Virus record (IMG/VR): IMGVR_UViG_3300046450_000346
Span: 1-31,314 of that record
Length of the DNA: 31,314 nt
Reading direction: 5' to 3' (one strand)
DNA from: a virus
In this document: piece after piece, positions 13,262 through 21,610 of the stretch
Layout: each line of letters starts with the position of its first letter
Numbering within the stretch: position 1 is the first letter of the stretch
Notes under the pieces: model-generated
The model's input: only the letters and a program-made list of their open reading frames with translations
The model's database searches: none
Told to the model about the DNA's origin: nothing
Program-made: the position numbers and the translations under genes

Positions 13262-16200
13262 TTATGCCTGAAGAGCTATAGCCCTTAAGTCTTTAAACTT
13301 AGGTACTTGTGCTGTATTGGATGATAATGGTACAATTTTAACTGCAAAGGTTTTAAAGCCTGAGTGTGTAACAGTAGCAGTTGCTCCTGTTGCCGTCGCT
13401 CCACTACCACCACCGCCTGTAATTGTTATAGTAGGTGTACTTGTATAACCTCTTCCAGGGTTTGTAATAGTAATTGAACTAACTGTTGTACCGCCGTTTA
13501 AATTTGCCTTTGCCGTCGCTCCAAAACCATTGCCGCCAGTTATAGAAACAGTTGGTACCGAGGAGTAACCAGAGCCTGCTGCTGTAACTGTTATTGCTGA
13601 AACAGTTTCTAAGTCGTATTCAAATTCTCCACTATTTAAACCATATGTACCGGAGCTTTTGATTGGTAAAGTGTACAAATATTCTGCAAAACCATCTGTT
13701 CTTTCGTATGGTGCTGTAGTTGATGATAGTTCTAACCAACTTAAATCTTCCTGGAAGTCTCCCTCATCTGCTGAGTTCATTAACTTACCATATACTTTAA
13801 TGCTTCCTTCACTTGGAATTGAGGCATCAATATATACATTAAGATCTTCTGCGTCCATTCCGTCTTCTAGTATTACACGTCTTGAAATGTACTTGGATTT
13901 AGCACTACCACCGGTCCTGCCGTCTTCACCTGTTGATACATTGTTAACATCATTTGCTACTAGTAGCATGTTTAACATATCCAAAGGAATCATTGGTGAG
14001 ATGTTTCTTTGAGGTGTACTCATTATTAACTTCAACATTGCTGAAGCTTTAGATGCGTATGTTGTTACTTCGTTTGAATAACTGTAAATAGTTTTTTCAT
14101 TTAATAGATTAAGTGTACTGTTAAATGTTAACGGTTCATACACTGGAGCTTGTTCTGCGTTACTAACAGCACCTGTTTTTGTTAGGGCTATGGATGCAAT
14201 ACATTGTGTTTCTGCGCCTGGCATTAATAGTGATGCGTTTAGCGCAATGTCATTAACTACCTTGTCTGTGAATTTTTCGATTGAAGTATATCCTCTAGCT
14301 GAGCCTATCTTCATACCTGTTGTAAACTGTCCTGATCTCCAACTAACCTCGGCATACTTATGTAGGCTATTCCAGCCTTGTACAACACCTTGGTTAAGAG
14401 ATACAGTTCCTGTTGCTTGTGTAGCTGAACCTGCTGAAATTGTTATAGTAGGTGCACTTAAATAACCTGATCCTGGATTAGTTACTGTTAATGCTGTTAT
14501 AACATCTCCTGTAACAGTTGCTGTCATTGCTAATCCTGTTCCGTTTGTGCCTGTGTTTGTTACTGTAACAGTAGGTGTAAGTCCGCTATAACCTGTGCCT
14601 GCGTTTGTAATTGCTGGAGTAAAGCCAACAACCATATCGCCTGGTGTTAGTTGAACCATTGATGTAGGAACATATGTTCCAACTTCAGGTGTAATCCAAT
14701 CAACTTTGGCATTTCTCACATACCCTGTTACTTTAGTATCTGTTTTAAAGTCTGCAACCTTAAGATTAAACATCATGTCTTTTGATTGCTCAGGACTCCA
14801 TGTTCTATCATTAGCCGAGCTAAACATCATACCAGCGTGTGGTTGTTTAGTTATTCTTTCTGATGTTCCGTATTGGTTTTCACCCAACTCTGAGATCCAC
14901 AATGTGTAATCTAGATTATCGTTCTCTGGTTTTGGAACAAAACAGTACTCTGTATCGTTTTGTAAATACACCATGTCTCGGAATTTAAATGTTGTTGGTG
15001 TAAATGTTGTAACACCATCTGTTTCAGATGAAATATTAATCGATGTTCTTTCTAAATATCTAGATCCGTTTGGAACTACTTTAGGTCCAGGGACTCCATT
15101 AATTACTTCTCTTAATTCTACTGTTACTCCATCAGTTCCTGATGTAGGTCTTCCCTTGAAGAACAAATCAATTTCAGTTACAAACAATCCTCCGGCCATT
15201 CCGCCTACTGAAAATGTTTGTGCTAACGGATCGCCTCCCATATTAAATCCCCAGAAGTCGAAGCCCCAATCAAAGTCCTCTCCAAAATCGAATTGGAAGT
15301 CGTCAATAACAGGTTCTGGATCTGGAATTGGATCTGGAATTGGAATGAATATTGGCCAATCTATAATTGGCCAGCCGAATATTGCAGGCGTAAATGTAAC
15401 TGGTGGCTCGGGAGGAGCTGTGAATGTTATAGGTGGCGCCGTGAATGTTACTGGCGTTATAATCTGTGTAAAGGTTACAACTTCAGTAAATGAAGCTACA
15501 TTAGTAAACGTTACTACCGGTGCTGGTACAGGTGTTACTGGTGCCGGTACTTCAACAAATACCGTCTCTGTTACTGTGTTGTCTATTATAGTAACAATAG
15601 GTGGGTTGTTTATAATAACCGGTGCCGGTGCTGGTGGGAGGGGTGACCCTGCTCCAATAGAAACACCTAAAGACACATCTGTTGTTACTCTATCATCTGA
15701 AAATTGAGATGTATTAACGTTAGCAGTTTTCATTGCAACAATAGTGTCTTGCTTTGTCTGTGTTAGTCCTGATGACTCATATATTGCTGTTGCTGATGTT
15801 ACCGAAATCTTATCGTTATTTGTGGGACTGTCTGTTAGTTTAAATACTCTAGCACCTGTTCTAAATACCCCTTGAGGTATTAGGAAGTTAACTGCTACAA
15901 CTCCAGCTGCGTCTGTCATAAGCACTTGGTTGCCAGTTGATAGTGTACAATTTGTCGTTACACTTTCACCATCGAAGAATGGATAAACTCTAGTATTAGG
16001 TTTCAATCTTCTTGCTTGAACTACAACCAATCTTGAACGCATAAATGGTGCAATGGCTGTATCAACTACCTTCTCTCCTAGGTTTTGTGTCTCAGTTGAT
16101 GCCGAAATGTCTAATGCAATACCCTGTCTAACTTGGGTTTGTTGTGTTGTAGTGGTGGTAAATAGTGAAGAACTTCCGTCTCCCCCGCCTGTTGAAAATG

Positions 16201-19200
16201 TATCTAAGGCCTGGGTTGTTGATGTAACATTTGCTACACCGGTGTCTTCCCAATCGCCCCATTGTGTGCCCCAAGCGTCTGCCATGTTTTCCCAAGCATC
16301 GTAGTTACCATCAAAGTTTACATTGACTGCTGGCCTAATAGCTGTGTCTACATAGTTATCTACGTTAGGATTGAGTGTTATATCTCCGAAATAGTTAAAT
16401 TGTAACTCTTTAGCTAAGTTCTCAAATTGACTTGCTTTGTTTTGTTCTATATAAATTCTTTGAGAATACGGGAGTGATAATGAACTACCAGTTCTAACTA
16501 GAGTTGATACTGTGTTACTAGTGGGATTAGTGATACCTGAATGTACAAGAGTCTCAATGTTTTCTGTAACAAAGAACGGCCTCGCATGTTTGGCTTTACC
16601 ATCAACTGCTATGTGGTAATCAGGATCTAATACTGCCCCTACGTTGTGGCCTGTGAAAGGATCCACTAATATGCCATTTTTAAATCTATCTGTTCCACTA
16701 GCATTAATAATTGTTTGATCTTTAGCATATGTCTCTAATAAGTTTAAAGATGCATAATACTCTAAGTTTTTAATCCTAGATTCTAATCCACCAATGTCTT
16801 GCATTGTGAATCTTTTATTAGCTGCTTGTTTTACTACTACACCATAATCAGGCCTGTTTACTGTCTTGGCTAATTGAGGTGAAACACATGGATATGGTGG
16901 CAATTTAATATTTGCCAAAGTCATTGATTGAGCAGGTTCAGGTGGTAACTTAGGCGTATTTGAATTTGCCCCTTCTACTATTCTGAAATTGCCGTCAAAG
17001 TCTAATACTACTCTAATATGTTTTCCAATGTAGTATTGTAAGTCTGTTGTAAATGTGCCTGTAGGTACTGGATTTGTTAATCCTGAACCGGGTCTGTTAA
17101 TTGTTTCAGATGCATCAGGGTTAACAGTAGCACCAGCTAACGTTGCTGAGGTTGCTGCTGTATTAATTGTTTTAGGTCTAAAGTCGATTGAATCTCTAAG
17201 ATCTATATCGCCATATTTATTTGATCTATAAAGTGGAATGTCCTCTGTTCTGATTGTGCCGGATGCTGGTGTTGCAGTATCATCTACAGGGTAACTATCT
17301 ACACTTGAGAACGTTGCTGTTGAAACTGTGTCCGTAAAGAACGACATCTTAACAACGATATATCTGTTTGTTGATAAATTAATAGTACTTGTTGAATGTT
17401 TAAATAGTTTAGCTTGGCCAAAGTAGTTGTCTTGTTGACCTGTTATAAATCTAAACTGATCTGTTACATCTACTTGTCCTGTTACATAGTCTGAATTGCT
17501 ACCAATTGTAATAGATGATATTTTATATCCATCACAAACACCTAGGTTATATTCACCTGATGTTGAATTTACATGTGTACCAGTATCAAGTTTAATGTAT
17601 TTGTCTACTTGTAAAGCTTTAGCAATTGGTTGTGCGTTTGCTATTTGAGTATTAACATATACTCTTACATCTGCCGAACCCGCTCCTACTGTAATTGCTC
17701 CGCCTAGATCTATTGTTATAGATGTTGAACTGTTAACAGTAACCGAAGCATTTGTATTTGTTGATGTTAAGTCTATATAATCGCCGGCCGCGATTGTTGC
17801 TACATTTTGTACGAATCCGTCTTTACTAACAACAATAAAGTTGCTAACAATTTGAGAATCTGTTAATGTCCCAGAGTATGGGAATGTCTCACTTCCGGAA
17901 GTTGTTATTGTAACGTTACCACCAGATGTATCTAGTGTTACATCATACTCTTTCATGTATGTGTATGTGTAGTCTAATGAGCCAGCATCGGCTTCTAATG
18001 TTTTAATATTTTTATATGGAAGTTTGTAAACTAATTTGTTTACTTTTGTTTCGCTTAGTACAGCTTTACTACTTACTAATACAGCATTTGCTATACCTGG
18101 GTTTGCTGTTTCTGATCTAAGGCCTCTGACTGCTGTAAAATCACCTGAAGACATTTTAACATCATATAAGTAAATTCTATATACTGCTGATGTTGCTCCG
18201 GCTGTTCCGCTAGTCCAACATATGTGTCTTGCTTTTGCTGTACCAACTTTTGTTCCTGCTGCTGAAGCAGCGCCGTCTTGTACTGCATTGTATAAGTCTA
18301 CAACTGTTCCACCATCTACATCAAATACACCGTGTGTATGATTTACGCTTATATAATTACCATAAGCAGTAGACAATGTTCTTGATTCTTCAGTCTCAAA
18401 TGCTAATGATTTGTATATTGGAATTCTTTTTGTGCTTGATAGTTCTCTTTTAAAACCACCAACATATGAAATACCTGGATCTATTCCAATAACAAGTGCT
18501 TTGTTTGTTCCGTTATTAGCAGCTGTATATAGGCCGCCATTTGTACCGTTATTAAGATGCTCTCTTATTGAAACAGTATTACCCTTAACTAAGTAGTTGC
18601 CTGATTCGTCATAAGTCCTTCCAGCTAGGATTTTACCTACGCCTGATAGTGGATTGTCTTTAAGATTAATCCTTTGAATTTCTCCGCCAGTCCAATTAAC
18701 ATATGTGTAAAAGTTTTCTGGTTTTGTAGCTGTATCATTATATGATGCTAGAGTAACTGTATACTCTAAACGATCTGCTCCAGGAGCATTAAAGTTAAAC
18801 GATCCCTGTGCCGGATCTAATAAGCTATTATCTGTTGATGATTGTTTTACTGCCTCGCCTATTAGGAAGCCAACATTTTTGGATTTCATTCCGTAGTATT
18901 TGTCGACTAAACAACTAATTTTATTTGTTTTAATAAATGCGCCACGTGCGTATATAACACCGGGTTCAAGTATAACTCTACTTGTTTGTCCTGAATAGCC
19001 TGTAGCTGAATTTACAACTAGCGTATCGCCGTTGTATAAAGCGTAACCATATCCTGTAGTTGTTCCGTCTGATGGAATGAGTGTTAGTGTTTCACTTGCC
19101 TGAAAAGTAGTCTTAGTAGATGTTGTACTGCTTGTATTATATACTAAATACAAAGTTTTCATGTTAGGTGCGCCAGCAACAGTTCCTGTTTCAACTGCTG

Positions 19201-19531
19201 TTATCGTAGCTCGCAAGCCTGTCGTTCCACCCTGGACATCCATACCAACATAACCTTTTAAAGCTGTGTCAGTAATTGCAGCTGAGGCTGCGTCGGTATC
19301 TTGTATTTTAATATATGATACTCTTTGTACTGTCTCAGCACAACCTGTTACAACTGCTCCCTCTTGTAACAAGAAACCAAATCCCTTAGAGAATTGATCC
19401 TGTAGAATAGTTTGTAGTTGTGTTAGTTCCCTTGCCTGTACAGCGACGCCGGGTTTAAAAAGAATCCTATGAAACTTTTTATCTTGACTAAAATCGTCGT
19501 AGTATGGTGATGCGTTTAAATTGAGTGCCAT
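13262..19531 (-). CDS. Giant DUF4815-family tail protein (baseplate periphery/fibre)
   Basis: A 2089-residue protein. The N-terminus has the DUF4815 signature: SPYYDDFSQDKKFHRILFKP, then VAVQARELTQLQTILQDQF. The middle is beta-rich. Residues about 1297-1430 are a Pro-rich linker (VFVEVPAPVTPVPAPVVTF; VTFTAPPITFTAPPEPPVTF; IPIPDPIPDPEPVIDDF) ending in an Asp/Trp/Phe-rich piece (EDFDWGFDFWGFNMGGD). Then DPLAQTF opens the jelly-roll-like domain common in large marine phage tail proteins. Two GSGY repeat blocks follow (about 1630-1710 and 1977-2053). It probably occupies the position of T4 gp10 or the fibre attachment proteins; direct homology to gp10 is not claimed. No ribosome-binding site is clear; an AGTATAAATA box lies 120 bases upstream. 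Confidence 0.85.
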   Translation of the reverse strand: MALNLNASPYYDDFSQDKKFHRILFKPGVAVQARELTQLQTILQDQFSKGFGFLLQEGAVVTGCAETVQRVSYIKIQDTDAASAAITDTALKGYVGMDVQGGTTGLRATITAVETGTVAGAPNMKTLYLVYNTSSTTSTKTTFQASETLTLIPSDGTTTGYGYALYNGDTLVVNSATGYSGQTSRVILEPGVIYARGAFIKTNKISCLVDKYYGMKSKNVGFLIGEAVKQSSTDNSLLDPAQGSFNFNAPGADRLEYTVTLASYNDTATKPENFYTYVNWTGGEIQRINLKDNPLSGVGKILAGRTYDESGNYLVKGNTVSIREHLNNGTNGGLYTAANNGTNKALVIGIDPGISYVGGFKRELSSTKRIPIYKSLAFETEESRTLSTAYGNYISVNHTHGVFDVDGGTVVDLYNAVQDGAASAAGTKVGTAKARHICWTSGTAGATSAVYRIYLYDVKMSSGDFTAVRGLRSETANPGIANAVLVSSKAVLSETKVNKLVYKLPYKNIKTLEADAGSLDYTYTYMKEYDVTLDTSGGNVTITTSGSETFPYSGTLTDSQIVSNFIVVSKDGFVQNVATIAAGDYIDLTSTNTNASVTVNSSTSITIDLGGAITVGAGSADVRVYVNTQIANAQPIAKALQVDKYIKLDTGTHVNSTSGEYNLGVCDGYKISSITIGSNSDYVTGQVDVTDQFRFITGQQDNYFGQAKLFKHSTSTINLSTNRYIVVKMSFFTDTVSTATFSSVDSYPVDDTATPASGTIRTEDIPLYRSNKYGDIDLRDSIDFRPKTINTAATSATLAGATVNPDASETINRPGSGLTNPVPTGTFTTDLQYYIGKHIRVVLDFDGNFRIVEGANSNTPKLPPEPAQSMTLANIKLPPYPCVSPQLAKTVNRPDYGVVVKQAANKRFTMQDIGGLESRIKNLEYYASLNLLETYAKDQTIINASGTDRFKNGILVDPFTGHNVGAVLDPDYHIAVDGKAKHARPFFVTENIETLVHSGITNPTSNTVSTLVRTGSSLSLPYSQRIYIEQNKASQFENLAKELQFNYFGDITLNPNVDNYVDTAIRPAVNVNFDGNYDAWENMADAWGTQWGDWEDTGVANVTSTTQALDTFSTGGGDGSSSLFTTTTTQQTQVRQGIALDISASTETQNLGEKVVDTAIAPFMRSRLVVVQARRLKPNTRVYPFFDGESVTTNCTLSTGNQVLMTDAAGVVAVNFLIPQGVFRTGARVFKLTDSPTNNDKISVTSATAIYESSGLTQTKQDTIVAMKTANVNTSQFSDDRVTTDVSLGVSIGAGSPLPPAPAPVIINNPPIVTIIDNTVTETVFVEVPAPVTPVPAPVVTFTNVASFTEVVTFTQIITPVTFTAPPITFTAPPEPPVTFTPAIFGWPIIDWPIFIPIPDPIPDPEPVIDDFQFDFGEDFDWGFDFWGFNMGGDPLAQTFSVGGMAGGLFVTEIDLFFKGRPTSGTDGVTVELREVINGVPGPKVVPNGSRYLERTSINISSETDGVTTFTPTTFKFRDMVYLQNDTEYCFVPKPENDNLDYTLWISELGENQYGTSERITKQPHAGMMFSSANDRTWSPEQSKDMMFNLKVADFKTDTKVTGYVRNAKVDWITPEVGTYVPTSMVQLTPGDMVVGFTPAITNAGTGYSGLTPTVTVTNTGTNGTGLAMTATVTGDVITALTVTNPGSGYLSAPTITISAGSATQATGTVSLNQGVVQGWNSLHKYAEVSWRSGQFTTGMKIGSARGYTSIEKFTDKVVNDIALNASLLMPGAETQCIASIALTKTGAVSNAEQAPVYEPLTFNSTLNLLNEKTIYSYSNEVTTYASKASAMLKLIMSTPQRNISPMIPLDMLNMLLVANDVNNVSTGEDGRTGGSAKSKYISRRVILEDGMDAEDLNVYIDASIPSEGSIKVYGKLMNSADEGDFQEDLSWLELSSTTAPYERTDGFAEYLYTLPIKSSGTYGLNSGEFEYDLETVSAITVTAAGSGYSSVPTVSITGGNGFGATAKANLNGGTTVSSITITNPGRGYTSTPTITITGGGGSGATATGATATVTHSGFKTFAVKIVPLSSNTAQVPKFKDLRAIALQA

Positions 19532-19534
19532 GTG

Positions 19535-21121
19535 TTAAAACCTAATCAGTGCCTTTATTTGTTCCACTTGTTCCGCAGATCTTAAAATTGGTGATCTGTT
19601 GTCTAAGTATATTACTTCGCCGGTTGCATTATCTACTTCCGGTGCTGTTAATGTATTTATACTCAGATCAGCCAAGTTCTGTGTAGTATTTGTTAATACT
19701 GAATTGACTGTTATTACGGGGTTTGTGGAGGTTAAATATATGTTTGTTCCTACTATTTGAATGACTTGGAAATTACCGCCATCATCACTAGTCAACAAAT
19801 CATCTATTGCATAACTTGAAGCACTAGGTACTCCAATAATATGGCATGTTGTTGCTGTGTTTGTTATATATGTAACTCCTGCTGGAGTTTTCATATTCTT
19901 AATTAATGCTATTTGTCTGAAGTCATTACCTAAAACTAAATCGTTGTTTGTATTGTCATCAAAAGATACTGTAATACCTATACTACTAGCAAATAATTCT
20001 CTTACTGGATTAGAACCATGTCCACCTTGAGGTGATACTATAGCTCTTGCAGCTCCAAGTTGTCCAGGTGAATCTGGTGCTGTGTTTGTAATAGTTATCG
20101 TAGCGTATGAGTATCCCGAACCAGGATTAGTAACTCTAATACCTGTAAGTGCTCCTGTTGCTGCGTTAACATATGATGAACACTCTGCGCCGGTGCCATC
20201 TCCTGACACGCTAATTTGAACATCGTTAGCTGCGTAATCTTTACCAGGTGCTGTAATTACAACTCTATCTAATGTGCCTTTAACTGAAGCACCCTCGACT
20301 GCACTCTGTAGTGCTGGAAGTGCGTCTGCATCTCCTAAGTTAACTGTGCCTGTTCCGCCGGCGCCACCGCCACCTGTAAATGCTACAAAGGCAAAACTAT
20401 AACCACTACCTGAAGAGTTTACTGTAACTCCTGTAATGGCGCCGCCTGTTAGCGTTGCTGTGCCTGAGAAAGTACCATCACCATCTCCTGATACAACTAC
20501 TGTTGGCGAGCTTGTATAACCCGAGCCGCCGGCTGTAATTGAGATGCTATCTATTTCCCCGTTAACATCATGGGTTGGACTGCCTGTTAATTTTCTAACA
20601 GGTATGTAGTCTGCGTCTAAAAACTTTGTTTGATCTGAAGCAGATATCTGAAACATAAATTTCCAGTTATAATTATCTGCGAGTTCAAATACCGATGTAC
20701 CAGTACTAGATGGTTTTACCGTTGAAGGACCATTACTGTTGTTACTAATACATTTATAAACTTTATATTCATCTGTCATAATGAAAAATTTTGCATCTGC
20801 TAAACTAGAGGCCCCGGTATATGATTGAGATGAAGAAGTATAATTATCATCATACTCATCATATACCGTGCCTGAAGTCCAGTCATATCGTTTTGCCAAT
20901 AGGCAAACGTCTGCTGAGTCAATTCTTTGGGTGAACATCATACCACGACGATATGTTGATATATATTTATCTGAATCAATAGGAGTTTCAGGTGACGTTT
21001 CATCGTCCCAAGAATTTGTCCTACCTACTGCAAAATGGAAATAGTCATTGTTGTTTCTTATATCTCTATAAAAAGAACGTGCTAGTTCTACTCTACCTAA
21101 TCGTCGTAATACAAGTGCCAT
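19535..21121 (-). CDS. 8: Baseplate wedge protein gp8, with inserted GSGY repeats
   Basis: A 528-residue protein; T4 gp8 has 334. Matching landmarks are the early RRLGRVELARSFYRDI and VGRTNSWDDE (like 'FYNSIG...FGRSEPW'), RYDWTSGTVYDEYDD, NYNWKFMFQI, NDFRQIALIKN (T4: FRQISIITN) and the end GEVIYLDNRSPI...EQVEQIKALIRF (T4: GEMIYMENRPPI...EEINILFTF). The extra length is mostly residues 187-345, three to four copies of the GSGY module. gp8 dimers are structural parts of the baseplate wedge with gp6, gp7 and gp10. It follows the small structural gene by 11 bases, with an AGGG box before the ATG. Position after gp7, as in T4, supports the call. Confidence 0.9.
   Translation of the reverse strand: MALVLRRLGRVELARSFYRDIRNNNDYFHFAVGRTNSWDDETSPETPIDSDKYISTYRRGMMFTQRIDSADVCLLAKRYDWTSGTVYDEYDDNYTSSSQSYTGASSLADAKFFIMTDEYKVYKCISNNSNGPSTVKPSSTGTSVFELADNYNWKFMFQISASDQTKFLDADYIPVRKLTGSPTHDVNGEIDSISITAGGSGYTSSPTVVVSGDGDGTFSGTATLTGGAITGVTVNSSGSGYSFAFVAFTGGGGAGGTGTVNLGDADALPALQSAVEGASVKGTLDRVVITAPGKDYAANDVQISVSGDGTGAECSSYVNAATGALTGIRVTNPGSGYSYATITITNTAPDSPGQLGAARAIVSPQGGHGSNPVRELFASSIGITVSFDDNTNNDLVLGNDFRQIALIKNMKTPAGVTYITNTATTCHIIGVPSASSYAIDDLLTSDDGGNFQVIQIVGTNIYLTSTNPVITVNSVLTNTTQNLADLSINTLTAPEVDNATGEVIYLDNRSPILRSAEQVEQIKALIRF
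19654..19661 (-). promoter_or_regulatory. Late promoter candidate inside gp8, before the giant tail gene
   Basis: Minus-strand AGTATAAATA, read as Ser-Ile-Asn-Thr in gp8, about 120 bases before the giant tail protein start at 19531. It shares ten bases with the candidates at 11126, 21785 and 26471. Confidence 0.55.
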
Positions 21122-21132
21122 TTATATCCCTA

Positions 21133-21576
21133 TTAAGATATTGTTACTGTCCAAGTAATTGTCATTGAATCCGTTACTGCTTTGTTAACAACGGAAAAAA
21201 CGGTTCTACATAACAACACACCACTAGAAGAGGCATTCAAAATACCTGCTTCTGTAACTGCGCCAGTGCCTGTGCCTGCTGCAAAACTAGCAACATAAGC
21301 AACTGCGTTAGCTGTAACTGTTGTTGATGTTAATGCAACTCTTGCTGCTTCTGTTCCTAATGTAGTGTCGCCAGCTGCTGCTGCTACTGCACCAGTACCA
21401 ATGCCCATATGGCTCATTGCTGTTGCTGTTGCGTCTTTCATTCTTCCCGCTATATATGCTAGTCCAGTATCAACCACTAAGTTATTAACTTCTCTGTGAT
21501 CGATTACTTTACCTGCTTCGTTTTTAATTTCAATAGTAAGCTTACCTGTAGCTTTACTTACGTCTTCTTTAAACAT
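21133..21576 (-). CDS. Small virion structural protein between gp7 and gp8
   Basis: A 147-residue protein. N-terminal part: GKLTIEIKNEAGKVIDHREV then NNLVVDTGLAYIAGRMKD; the rest is Ala/Thr/Gly-rich (MGIGTGAVAAAAGDTTLGTE, VALTSTTVTANAVAYVASF, VTEAGILNASSSGVLLCRTV) ending TWTVTIS. This 'GxLTI...REVxNLVVDTG' arrangement is a familiar small structural protein of marine phages, but its exact place in the virion is not known to me. An AGGAG box seven bases before the ATG and a CATAAATA element upstream support late expression. T4 has no gene at this place between 7 and 8, so it is a lineage-specific insertion. Confidence 0.65.
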   Translation of the reverse strand: MFKEDVSKATGKLTIEIKNEAGKVIDHREVNNLVVDTGLAYIAGRMKDATATAMSHMGIGTGAVAAAAGDTTLGTEAARVALTSTTVTANAVAYVASFAAGTGTGAVTEAGILNASSSGVLLCRTVFSVVNKAVTDSMTITWTVTIS

Positions 21577-21602
21577 GTTAATCTCCTAAATCTATTATGT
21601 TT

Positions 21603-21610
21603 TATTTATG
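21603..21610 (-). promoter_or_regulatory. Variant late promoter (CATAAATA) overlapping the gp7 stop
   Basis: Minus-strand CATAAATA, whose TAA is also the stop codon of the gp7-like gene. The expected start, about 21597, gives a leader with AGGAG seven bases before the ATG at 21576. This arrangement is tidy, but the first base differs from the consensus. Confidence 0.5.

Noticed and set aside
15293-15707. Long plus-strand open frames opposite the Pro-rich linker of the giant tail protein
   Set aside because: They mirror the low-complexity coding sequence on the minus strand and lack a promoter, ribosome-binding site or recognisable protein.
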